A program made the position numbers and the translations under genes. A stretch of 64,000 bases of DNA from Nymphalis io (Eukaryota > Arthropoda > Insecta > Lepidoptera > Nymphalidae), in assembly GCF_905147045.1 (NCBI RefSeq), contig NC_065888.1, positions 10,731,001-10,795,000 of the forward strand, in the 5' to 3' direction. Within the stretch, counting starts at the first letter, position 1. Each line of letters begins with the position of its first letter. Below are positions 40,901 through 50,484 of the stretch, piece by piece. Under the pieces are notes generated by a model that had not been told where the DNA came from, ran no database searches, and worked only from the letters and a program-made list of their open reading frames with translations.

Positions 40901-43900
40901 CGAAGGTGTTGTTTTATATATATTTGTTCTAAATGTACTCGCTACTCTTCGTAGTCTAAAACACCATTGATAAAGTAACATATTATTAAAATTGTCTACC
41001 GTCGTTATACACTTATTTTAATTTTTTACTGATATCATTTTTCATTCTAGAAGAACCGAAATGTTTAAGTGCTGTATTTATTCAGATGACAATTTCAGTT
41101 GGAACGTTGTGGACACAACAGTGGACGAGGTCCGTAATAGTAGCACACAGCCAGTGATCATAGACAAGAAATCGATTATGCAGAGCCCTTGTAAGAACAA
41201 CAACCAGCCGCTCTTCTATCCTCTGACTCAACTCACTCCCTTCACTCGATACGCGGCATATGTTAAGACCTACACCACACTGCAGGACAGGAAAGGCGCG
41301 CAGAGTCCTATTATTTACTTCAAGACTCTACCCGGTCGTAAGTTGCCGAAATATTCTTATGTATAAATAATTTTATTCTTATTTTATAGAAAAAAAATCT
41401 GTCGTTGAGTATTAGGAAGAATCTTTATTTTGCTTCTTTGTAGTTTTATAAAAGACAGAGTTTGCAGTAACAACAATACTTTCTTTCAGCTCCGAGTCCA
41501 CCCCTCGGCTTGACAGTGGAATCCCTTAAGGAGCATTCTGCGACCATAAAATGGCAGCCGCCGTCTATGCCCAACGGTACTATCGCCTTCTACCACGTCG
41601 AGATACAGGCAAATAACTACAACCGGCCCAAGATACTGGCACTCAATGTGAACTATTGTGGCAATCGTAAGTTTAATATTCTGAAAAAACTTGTTATAAT
41701 TTCGAAAAGTAAAAATATTTAAACCGATAGGTAACCCAGCAATTGGAAGCGCAAAAATTAAAATACTAATAGATTGGACTGGATTCCCTAATATATATAT
41801 TTATTGAAACTCATCCACCGCATACACGAATTAACCTGCGTTAGTGGTATTTTTAAGGAGCCGCGGATATGTTGTTAATACAGGTTAATTTGTTACAAAA
41901 CGATCCGGTTATGAAAGAGAGCGTCGTTTTCTATTAGTAGTAGTAGTAGTAGTAGTAGTAGCATTCTGGATTAATAAATTGTCTCGTGATCTCCAGCGAG
42001 CGCGCTCGTGAACCTGATTGCGGTGCGCGGCGAGGAGGGCGGCGCGGGGGGCGGCGCGGCGGGCGGCGCGGGCGCGGGCGCGGGCGGCGCGGGGGGCGCG
42101 GGCGGCACGGGCGACGTGGCGAGCGGCACGTGCGCGTGTCGCGACGACGCCCGCCCCACGCGCTTCAGCTCGCTCGCCGAGGAGGAGCGCATCGAGACCA
42201 TCAACTTCGAGAACTCGCTGCAGAACCATGTGAGCGTGAGCACGTGACCACTGTCACGAGTCTATTTAGTATAAGATATATTTAAAAAATATATGTCAAT
42301 GGCACCACCAGAATTGTGATTGTCCGTTTGGATTTTAAACTTTTTAACATTGTATAAATTGATATTTATGAACCTTTTTTTAATATAATGGCAATACTAA
42401 AAGACAACTTTTAAACATAAATTACGTTTAGGTATATGTGAAAACGGAACGACCCAAGATGCTGACTAATGAGTCAGCGGCGAAAAGACTTCGGCGCTCG
42501 ATTGACGACAGCGTCAATAGTATGCTCGTCATCATCGGCGACCCGCACATACCGCTCATGGGACAAAATAACACCAACGCAACGGAAGGAAGTAAGTATT
42601 TTTCGATTTATGATTTAAACTCTTTCATGGAGTATGTATGATTTAGTAAGTAGAATTGGTAAATTAAAAAAAAATCGAAATAAATAAAATAAACTAACAA
42701 GTGGTGGTGACAAAAATTTAAATGCTTTTTGTAGAGGAAATTTGTGCGAGTTTTTTTGTTATTGTTTTGTTTATACTACATCTTGCTGTTTTGTTTATTC
42801 TTCAATTGAAAAAGGAAAAAAGGTAAACAAATCTTTTAACGAACGTATCCTATTCGATTTGCTGATAGCAATATATCTTCTATAATATGTTTACCTGTTT
42901 TCTTAATTCAACAGGAATGGAATGATGCTTCGAACTTACTAACTTATACATTATGTGCTTCCAAATATTCGCGTCGAAAGTGCAATAGCGTAGACCTTCC
43001 AGGGCGATCAAAGTCTTGTCCCAACCCAAAATTGTATCGTATTTTTCATAATCATATTTTAATCACAAAAACGTGCTATTTTACCTTTAACGAGTCTGAA
43101 GCTTGCTGCTTATATTGCTTTTATCATCATCTAACAATCACCCCATCACATTAATATTTCAGTAGAGTGCAGTCGTCGCCAGTATAACACTTGCATCGCA
43201 AAGAATCCCTCGACAGGTTTACATTGCATACATATCCTTGAACTGTCGTGTCCACACTAAGTTGCATGCTGTAGTTTAACAAATTTATTAAACTAAATAT
43301 CTAGGGTAAAGGTTGTAGAAAAAAAAGGGTCGTTAAAATTTTACGATATTTTAATTATACATATATATCAAAATATGTATTACATGATACTATAAAAGCG
43401 CTATGAAAATACATAATTGCTTTTTATATTTCTTATCGCTTTAGTATGATATATTTTGATTTATACGAATATGTCTGTCGACTATCGTAAAGTTTTATGC
43501 ACTTGGTAATATTTTATATTAAATAAAAAATATGGATATCATTTTTACTCTATTGTGAGTTGATGTCACCGATAAAATAGTTTCCTGATTTTGTTTTATA
43601 TTTACTAATAAAAATATGTTGTTTAATGATTGATAAAACATTTGAATTGAAAAGGCATAAAATCAGATGAAAAATTATTTAAAAATATTTGAGCCGTATT
43701 CTGTTGTAAAAAACGTTGCGATTTAGTGGATTGAAACCAACAATGTGTCCAACGATTCAATGTGATATAAAGTTAGTCAGAGACTGGTTTTTTGGGGTTA
43801 CCCGGTAGTATTGGTACTGTGAGACTTCAAAATAAAACCACCGAGTATGTACTGCTGGTCAGATAGTGTAATTGTTCTCTCTTTTTGAATGAGAATGGCC

Positions 43901-46900
43901 TTAATAATAATTTAGTAGCATAATGTACGGTAACTTAAACTTAAACCAATGACCAATGATTATTGTTACTTCGCACGAAATTGCAATTCTATCAATGCGT
44001 GTATATTCGCAGAGTACGTAAAGACCCTGTACTACGACCTGGCGGGCAGCGCGCGCTCGCTGACGGTGGACAACCTGCGGCACTTCACGTGGTACACGGT
44101 CAACGTGTGGGCGTGCCGCGAGCGACACGAGAACGAGAGCGAGCAGATCTACGAGCGCGAGTGGTGCTCGCAGCGCGCGCACTACACCTTCCGCACTCTG
44201 GAGAGACGTGAGTGGGGCGTTTGGGCGCTTTGGATTTCATCACTTTTGAGATACGATTACTACTATATAATCGTAAAACAACCGATAGATATTGTTATAA
44301 GTAGCGTTGTAACACACACAACTATATTTATTGATGTTTTCATAACTTTTTTAGTGAACGCTGATGTTGTGCGGAGTATGCACGCCGAAGTATTGCCGTC
44401 TAACAAAACTTTACCCGAAGTCAATGTAACGTGGCAGCCTCCCGAGGACCCCAATGGTTTTGTCGTAGCATACAACGTACATCATTCGCGAGTTGAGGAT
44501 AATAATCAGGTGGATTTGAGATTAAAATTACTTAGTATATTAATTTTGTATTTTTTGTCTTAAATAATAAGAGTTACAAAATGTTTCAATTTCAATGAAT
44601 GAATGATGAATAAAAAAAAATATGTGGCATCCATTTCGTACATAGGCCACGCAGGAGATGGGTTTGGCGAGCTGCATCACTGCGGAGGACTACGAGCTGA
44701 ACGGACGCGGAGTGCTCGTACGCAACCTGGCGCCGGGGAACTACTCGCTGCGGGTCACGCCGCTCTCGCTCAGCGGTGCCGGCAACGTCTCCACCGACAT
44801 CTACGTCTTTATACCCGTGAGATTCGCCTCACTTAAATATATAACATTTACTTATTCAGACTTATTGTTGTGCTTTTTCTATAGAAATTAATGAAGAATC
44901 TCAAAGAGTTATCTTATAAAAATATCAAGTGAACATGGCGCGTACGTTTCAGGAGCGCACGGCGGAGCTGAGCTACGAGTGGGTGTGGGGCGTGGTGGGC
45001 GGCTGCATGGCGCTGCTGGCGCTGCTGGCGGCGGGCGCGTGGGCGGCGCGGCGCGCGCTGCTGCCGCCCAGCGACGCGCCCAAGCTGTTCGCCAGCGTCA
45101 ACCCCGAGTACGTGTCCACCGTGTACGTACCCGACGACTGGGAGGTGCCGCGCAGCAGCGTCGAGTTCATCCGGGAGCTTGGCCAGGGCTCCTTCGGCAT
45201 GGTCGGTCTTCGCTTTGGTGTGCCGTAGTTTTTTTAACCTTTCTTTATCTGATTTAAATTTGCCGGTTATTCTGCAGGTGTATGAGGGCTTAGTGAAAAA
45301 TATAGAAAAAGGTAAACCAGAAACTCGATGCGCTGTGAAAACTGTCAATGAGCACGCAACTGACAGGTGAGTCTCTCGACGCTCGAGTCGGACGGTTCGA
45401 TTATTAACGTGTGTACATGACGAACAATATTCGTACGGCAGGGAGCGTATCGAGTTTCTCAACGAGGCGTCGGTGATGAAAGCCTTTGACACGTACCACG
45501 TGGTGCGGCTGCTGGGCGTGGTGTCACGCGGTCAGCCCACGTTGGTGGTGATGGAGCTGATGGAGCACGGCGATCTCAAGACCTACCTGCGTTCGCACCG
45601 CCCCGACGCGGAGTCCTCGCTACCCAGGAAGGGCCCGGCGTCCGTGCCGCCCACATTGCAGAACATCCTTCAGGTACTGAACCATTCCATCCTAGAGATT
45701 TTTTTTGATTCTTCTTGTTTAAAAACAAAATTACTTACGTTGTTATTGATCACACCCACTTCGACATGACAAAATATATTTTTTTATAACTTCAGATGGC
45801 AATAGAAATAGCGGACGGTATGGCCTATCTATCGGCGAAGAAATTTGTGCATCGCGATCTCGCGGCGCGCAATTGCATGGTGGCCGGGGACCTCACCGTG
45901 AAAGTGGGCGACTTTGGCATGACCAGAGACATTTATGAGACTGATTACTATAGGAAAGGCACCAAAGGCCTACTGCCGGTCAGGTGGATGAGCCCCGAGA
46001 GCTTAAAGGACGGGGTGAGCTTTGTATATGTTATATTAATCATTGCTATATATATCGTGGAGCTAGTAATGAACCGTTGACGTGTTTATATCTACAGGTG
46101 TTTTCGAGTAACAGCGACGTATGGAGCTACGGGGTCGTGTTATGGGAAATGGCTACGCTTGCCATGCAGCCGTATCAGGTACGTTTTGTTCCGGGTATCG
46201 GTAAGGCCGGCACTAGTCAACCTCAATCCGTACCGTCATTTGACCGTCCACGTGTTCGGCACAGGGGCTGTCCAACGAGCAGGTGGTGCGCTACGTGGTG
46301 GAGGGCGGCGTGATGGAGCGGCCCGAGCACTGTCCCGACCGGCTGTACGAACTGATGCGAGCGTGCTGGGCTCACCGCGCTCATGCCCGCCCGTCGTTCC
46401 TGCAGCTGGTGGCCGACCTGGCGCCCTCTGCGCAGCCCTACTTCCGGCACCGCTCCTTCTTCCACACGCCGCAGGGACAGGAGATGTACGCACTGCAGCG
46501 GACTGCGTCAGGTGAGTCGTGCTACAGAAAACAGTCGAGTGCGTCTTTCTGGGCCTTACAAAATTTGATATCTCGCCTCGCCTTGGAATTGACCCGTTCG
46601 ATAACATCGATACGGACTTTGACATTTAGTATTTCCTTCTATTTTATTAACGAAACGATATTTTTTAAAGTTCTTTAAAACTAAGCACATCATTAATTTC
46701 TAAAGCTGTGTCGCGGCAGGGATCAAAGATTTTGTTAAAAAGTTTTTTTGCCTAAGTAATACGAAATTGAAAGTATTCGTAATTACATTTTGGTTATTAT
46801 CAGCAAATGATAACAGAGAAGTAAATTTAGTCGTAGAGTTGATTATCTGTAGTAATATTTGATTCTTGTTTGTCCGCACGTGGCAGACCTGTGCGCCGAG

Positions 46901-47833
46901 CACGCTGCACTCTATTAATGTAAGTAACGGTATGTAACGGTATGTAACGGCATGCATGCTGTAACGTTGACACCACTTGTCGATGTGTTATCATTTTCTG
47001 ACTGACCAATCAATTGTAGTTATTATTCGTATTTTATTATAAGTAGACAAAAATATATATGTTTATTAAGAATTTCATAATGTTTTTATGTCGCTACCTC
47101 ACGTTATTGCTTCTTGTATAGAAGGTTAGTTAGAAGTTGGTTCAACATCATTTTGTAGTAATGAACGGGACTGTTATTATATGTTAGATTATTTATTAAT
47201 TTTGTAGTATATATTAATAGCAAAATACCTTTGATATTTGAAGATAAGCTTTACACTTTATATTGTTTATTAATATTATAGTTTTTTTATAAAGTAATAA
47301 TTGTTAGTGATTTGTAGTTCCTAGTATAACGTTATCTTCAACAAATGTGTTCAGCAATAAAAACAGCATTCAGGTGGAATACTGAAAGGGGTGTGCGATA
47401 TTTATCCCCTTTATCCATCATAGTGATGATGATGCCGATAATCACTCATTTACCACCATAAGGGTCGGTCGTGCTCATCAACTTTCGATCCCTGCCGCTG
47501 TCCGTGTTCGATGCGCGACTAAAACGTAGCGAGGCCCCAGTCGCTAACCCGTCGCACCCGTGTGTCGCAGAGGAGGAGGCGGCCATGCAGGAGGTGAACG
47601 TGGGCGCGGTGGCCACGGGCTCGGGCTCCAACCTGTTCGGCGTGTCGGGGCGCCTGGCGTCGTGGGTGCGCGAGCTGTCGTCGCTGCGCTCGCGCGGCTC
47701 GGACGACGCGGCGGCCGAGCCGCTGCAGCCGGCCGAGCCGCGCCCCATCGCGCTCAAGGCCCGCGCGCCGCCGCCGCCGCCGCCGCCGCCGCCCGGGCCC
47801 AACGGCGTGCTGCGCGACGCGCCGCCCTGCTAG
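30165..47833 (+). CDS. InR: Insulin receptor (24 visible exons; first coding exon missing)
   Basis: Receptor tyrosine kinase that binds insulin-like peptides at the plasma membrane. Exons: 30165-30342, 31549-31660, 31798-31932, 33419-33560, 33712-33890, 34041-34184, 37808-37967, 39730-39874, 40023-40243, 40630-40804, 41051-41334, 41490-41666, 41997-42229, 42432-42591, 44013-44207, 44355-44509, 44646-44816, 44953-45201, 45278-45366, 45442-45673, 45796-46014, 46098-46178, 46265-46511, 47571-47833. All have AG/GT borders and matching phases. They total 4346 nt, 1447 codons plus a partial first codon and a TAG stop, close to vertebrate receptors (about 1380 aa) and without the long C-terminal extension known in Drosophila. 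Domain order is L1, Cys-rich, L2, FnIII-1, FnIII-2 with insert and furin site, FnIII-3, TM, kinase, tail. The first exon starts at phase 1, so a start and signal-peptide exon must lie upstream. No disabling change was seen. Confidence 0.97.
33419..34184 (+). CDS. InR: InR exons 4-6: furin-like cysteine-rich region
   Basis: Exons 33419-33560, 33712-33890 and 34041-34184. Dense cysteines include CWDDKHCQKRDCPPKCG, CCHPACAGGCDGPLASDCHV and CVTEQEC. The HCQ..CPPKCG junction across exons 4 and 5 matches the start of the receptor Cys-rich domain. Exon 6 starts after the AG at 34039-34040, and an earlier AG reads into a basic nonsense frame. Confidence 0.95.
34185..37807. other. InR intron 6 (3.6 kb)
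   Basis: Longest intron between visible InR exons. Its only recognised content is an inverted Metulj-like SINE at 36477-36768. Open frames within it (for example 34727-34915, 37116-37412) are A/T-rich and match nothing. Confidence 0.7.
36477..36768 (-). repeat. Metulj-like SINE in InR intron 6, near full length
   Basis: Minus-oriented copy running from the oligo(T) (reverse oligo(A) tail) to the CTACCACCAG head. Its reverse complement shares the blocks GGGTAGGTACCACCCACCCA, CAAACCGGAACACAACAATA and CACCTGATGGTAAGTGCTCA with copies at 38021 and 61631. Confidence 0.85.
37808..40243 (+). CDS. InR: InR exons 7-9: end of Cys-rich region and L2 domain
   Basis: Exons 37808-37967, 39730-39874 and 40023-40243. 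Exon 7 has CEPCPLSGCVREC, then DSVTSAEHFRGCTHVKGTLE, the standard entry into L2. Exons 8 and 9 give SLMFLKSLKRIGG, LYIFNNPNLEMLWNWS and LFIHFNPKLCYNQI, the end of L2. Exon 9 closes with NGDQAS, completed by Cys in exon 10, the conserved link into FnIII-1. A Metulj-like SINE starts 53 bp after the exon 7 donor. Confidence 0.95.
38021..38317 (+). repeat. Metulj-like SINE in InR intron 7, full length
   Basis: The best-preserved plus-oriented copy: head CTGGTGGTAGGGCTTTGTGC, middle AAGGGTGAGTGAGCCAGTGT, 3' part CCATCAGGTGGCCCATATGC, and an oligo(A) tail of about 15 A. Length about 297 bp. It can serve as the local reference for the family. Confidence 0.88.
38742..38955 (+). repeat. tRNA-SINE (second family) in InR intron 7
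   Basis: Same order as the copy at 24092-24350: a head with GATACTTGCCTTTCACGCCG, then GGGTCCGATTCCCAGCCAGG, TGTACATGTCTGTTTGTCCG, and the 3' block TAGTTTGGGATCAGATTGGG. The B-box-like region has changed (GGTCCGATTCC). Confidence 0.7.
40630..41666 (+). CDS. InR: InR exons 10-12: FnIII-1 and start of FnIII-2
   Basis: Exons 40630-40804, 41051-41334 and 41490-41666. Exon 10 has LKWNMYCMSDSRKLLGYSIY, the FnIII-1 strand core. Exon 11 has DDNFSWNVVD and PLTQLTPFTRYAAYVKTYTT, the usual end of FnIII-1. Exon 12 starts FnIII-2 with PSPPLGLTVESLKEHSATIK, then WQPPSMPNGTI. All three joins keep phase. Confidence 0.95.
41936..41961. repeat. TAG/AGT trinucleotide microsatellite
   Basis: About nine tandem TAG units in InR intron 12, ending about 35 bp before the exon 13 acceptor. 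Confidence 0.9.
41997..42591 (+). CDS. InR: InR exons 13-14: insert domain, alpha-CT helix and furin cleavage site
   Basis: Exons 41997-42229 and 42432-42591. Exon 13 contains a Gly/Ala-only expansion (42038-42111), then a CxC pair (42131-42139) where the human receptor has its insert-domain inter-chain cysteines. The ligand-binding alpha-CT segment follows, FENSLQNH joined to VYVKTERP in exon 14. Exon 14 carries the proprotein-convertase site RLRR at 42486-42497 (AAKRLRR before SIDD), where the precursor is cut into alpha and beta chains, and two N-glycosylation sequons (NNT, NAT). Confidence 0.95.
42592..44012. other. InR intron 14 (1.4 kb)
   Basis: No additional exon or recognised repeat. 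It separates the furin-site exon from the rest of FnIII-2. Confidence 0.7.
44013..44816 (+). CDS. InR: InR exons 15-17: rest of FnIII-2 and FnIII-3 (beta-chain ectodomain)
   Basis: Exons 44013-44207, 44355-44509 and 44646-44816. Exon 15 has LTVDNLRHFTWYTVNVWACR, the conserved end of FnIII-2. Exon 16 begins FnIII-3 with VNVTWQPPEDPNGFVVAYNV. Exon 17 ends it with VLVRNLAPGNYSLRVTPLSL and an FIP exit towards the membrane. Exons 15 and 17 are strongly GC-rich while exon 16 is not. Confidence 0.95.
44953..45201 (+). CDS. InR: InR exon 18: transmembrane helix, NPEY juxtamembrane motif, glycine loop
   Basis: The membrane helix is about 44983-45042 (VWGVVGGCMALLALLAAGAW), stopped by AARRAL. NPEY at 45100-45111 is the NPxY motif that docks IRS/Chico- and Shc-type PTB domains in this family. 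VYVPDDWEV follows and GQGSFG at 45181-45198 is the ATP-binding loop. One exon therefore links membrane span, adaptor docking and the start of the kinase. Confidence 0.96.
45278..46511 (+). CDS. InR: InR exons 19-23: tyrosine kinase domain
   Basis: Exons 45278-45366, 45442-45673, 45796-46014, 46098-46178 and 46265-46511. The ATP-binding Lys is in CAVKTVNE (codon 45338-45340). The catalytic loop HRDLAARN is at 45850-45873 and DFG at 45910-45918. The activation loop has the family's three-tyrosine pattern DIYETDYYRKG (tyrosines within 45934-45951), followed by GLLPVRWMSPESLKDGVFSS and DVWSYGVVLWEM. All catalytic residues are present, so an active kinase is expected. Confidence 0.97.
47571..47833 (+). 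CDS. InR: InR exon 24: short tyrosine-free C-terminal tail
   Basis: The final exon encodes 87 residues after the split codon and ends at TAG 47831-47833. It has an acidic start (EEEAAMQEV), then small residues, an Ala/Pro-rich stretch and a run of nine prolines encoded mostly by CCG (about 47769-47798). It contains no tyrosine and so no YxxM PI3K-docking motif. The acceptor CGCAG at 47566-47570 and phase 1 agree with exon 23. The exon is extremely GC-rich. Confidence 0.92.
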
Positions 47834-48306
47834 CGCGCGCCCCCCCAGCCGATATCTACCTCAGGCCGGGCGCCTGAGGCCGCGCCCGGCTCTTCGAATC
47901 TAGTTGTAAGCGTAGCTAGTGAATTGTTCGCCGCGTCGTTTATTTATTTCGCTCGGCGGCCGCCCGGAGCGACGTCGACGAAGACGAGAATCCTATATAG
48001 TTTACCTCAGTAACATAGTTGTATCGAAGTCATTTATGACGCAGCCTATTATTGTTAAGTTTACCGTGTAAGCTGTAAAGTGTGTATAGATACCTAATGA
48101 TAATTTAGGTAAGATCTTGTACAAATTATTTTAATTCGTTTCTTTATATTTGACCGGCGAGAGCTGTCGTTTCGGATGGGCGAACGTTCGAGCGAGTGTC
48201 AAATTTGTAGATTAGCTTAAGTTTTTGTTAATGTTGTGAGTACTTTTTTGAAAGTGCGCTACTTAACAATATACAGATTTGTCACTTGTGACGTGCGATG
48301 CACAGC

Positions 48307-48312
48307 AATAAA
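48307..48312 (+). terminator. Candidate InR poly(A) signal (proximal)
   Basis: AATAAA about 474 nt after the stop codon. Typical for a 3' end, but alternatives exist downstream. Confidence 0.4.
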
Positions 48313-48755
48313 TTCGTTACGCGTCTGTTATACATGTTTATAATACTCATAATTCGATCAGCGTATCATTTTCGTTTTTCATTTCTATACTGTAATGAGG
48401 AAAAAATTTCATAAATCGGATTTAACCACCAAAGACTTACAAATCAAAATACTAAATTAAGATTTTATTATAATATTGTATTTAGATACGTTGTATTTTT
48501 TGTATGCATACTCAAGTATGCCTAGCAAGCCTTCGATACATAAGAAGAAACTGCAATCGATGTGTTCCGTATCAATTACAATGCAATAGATAATCTGCCA
48601 TTTTTGTTAAATAGTCGTTATACATATATACATATATATATATATATGATAATTCTACAATGATCGCCTAGTGTGAATTACCTATACTCTGTAGCCAAAG
48701 TCTAGCTAATTTGCAAGATCTTTATACATATAACTAACCAGTAAACTCGCATTAC

Positions 48756-48761
48756 AATAAA
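48756..48761 (+). terminator. Candidate InR poly(A) signal (distal)
   Basis: AATAAA about 925 nt after the stop codon. Either this or the proximal signal could be used. Confidence 0.35.
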
Positions 48762-50484
48762 GCTATGACTAGTTCTAACTAATAATAATTACTTTCCTTT
48801 CGCATGTAAAGCGTAAGTGGATAGGCACTAAAACATTGTCAAATGGAATAGCACGAAAGCGAGTACCGATGCTAGTTTAATACGAACTCCCTAGATTCGA
48901 AGAATTGTATTCAAAGATTTAATAAAACATTTAGAATACTTAAAGATTTTAATAGCAAACTATATTAAGTAAATTATACGCTAGACGCATTATTTGTTAC
49001 AGTTTAAAAGTTAATATTATAGAATAGTTGTATATCCAACCATAGACTCCAATATACAACAATCCTGGACATTGGACCACACTGTCAAAATCTTGGGGTC
49101 CAATGTGACTAATAACTTTTACGATAATGTGGTTTAAGGGTATAAACGAGTGCCTTCAGAAATCCAGCCTTCAAAGGAATGCAGGATTGTTGATTGAATG
49201 AGGAACTTTACACAAGTACACGAATACACAGTTTAATTTATTTAAAACATTTATTATTACAAATCATTTTTATTCGTCGCAGCTAAACTAGTGGAGAATA
49301 TTAAAAGTTCGAAGAAACGATGAACTCTGGAGTGTTATAGGATTATTACGAGAGGTGGTGAGAAAGCAAAACGTATCGCCAGACAATTATTGAAATTGAG
49401 CATTATAATTAAGGCAACAAATGGCATAAAATGTTGTATAGGATTGGTTAATAGATAAATTTTATGCATATATGTATATATAACTTTTTGTTGTTATTTA
49501 TTAGGAATAAAGGCACCTTGTTTTTTTTTTTACAATGTAATGTCGAACTGAAAATTTTTTAAAACTAAACTGATAAAAAACTAAGTATCGTAAAGAAATT
49601 GCATAGTGCCTTTTGCTAATGACGAAAACAAAATGTTTCTACATAATTTTGCAATTAAATAATTCTTTAATCGACATAATGAAAATTTATTTTAATTAGA
49701 AGTATGGTAAGCGAATAACTTGACTGTTAATTAATTCGGCGATTTGGTAGATGACTTGTGAACCTTACTTCTAACTCTATGACGAGCCAGCCGAGGTACT
49801 CCAGCGCCATTCTTCCAATCACAGTGAACTAAATCGTTATAATTATTTCTATTTAAATATTAAAGTTAATGCGTGGAGACAATTTAGTGTGAAGGCGAGT
49901 GTACAAGTAAGGGTTGCGCGGAGTGACTGCGGCGAAGCCTCGCACAACGTTGCCTCACACAGCGTTCGCTGCGGGCTCTTCATTGCCTTTGAATATTTTG
50001 TTCTTATTTTCATCAGTATTTTTTATTATTGTGATTTTCACCAATAGGGCACTTTACCTCATTTTAGTGATTATGTTATTCGTAAATTGTTGACTGATAA
50101 AATAATTTCCAATCAATGTGTTCCTCGTGTGATTTGTGTGCGTGTTTATTATGTAATATAGTGTCGGGGTAGCGTTGTGCTATATGCTCAATTTAGATAC
50201 AAATTCACCAAACGATTGAGATAGTGTATAATTTTTATATTTAATTTAATGAAAACCGAGTACCTATTAATAATAATTTTAATATTTATATTAATAAAAA
50301 GTTACATGAATAGCAAAAATAGTTTTGAGTAAACCCTTGTTTAAATATATTTTATACCAAGTTAATAAAAACAAGGTCTATAACGTTCTTAAAATAAAAG
50401 TGATTTTTTAATTGATATGACTTATTATTTTCTTCCTCTTTTTATAAGTAAGACTTCAATTATATTAGTATTTACTTAGCTGCT
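48762..50484. other. Intergenic region between InR and the GGCT pair
   Basis: The two genes are convergent here. No coding exon is seen. An 11-bp inverted repeat (CAACAATCCTG at 49057-49067 and its complement at 49182-49192) encloses a 136-bp segment that may be a small MITE. Confidence 0.55.

Noticed and set aside
41909..42247. Long open frames on both strands over InR exon 13 (Arg- or Ala-rich peptides)
   Set aside because: They are shadows created by GC repeats lacking stops. Only the frame phased to exons 12 and 14 gives receptor sequence.
44914..45492. 192-codon minus-strand open frame
   Set aside because: Antisense of GC-rich InR exons 18-20; no family match, and the plus strand is clearly a kinase.
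46236..46625. Minus-strand 129-codon open frame
   Set aside because: Antisense of InR exon 23.
46512..46678. Read-through of InR exon 23 into intron 23 as an alternative C-terminus
   Set aside because: A strong GTGAGT donor at 46512 and a coding last exon downstream make retention the less likely form. Not excluded without RNA.
47446..47877. Alternative frames over the last InR exon, including an ATG at 47471
   Set aside because: The ATG frame joins the same register as exon 24 but lies in intron 23. The CGCAG acceptor with phase 1 from exon 23 explains the exon better.
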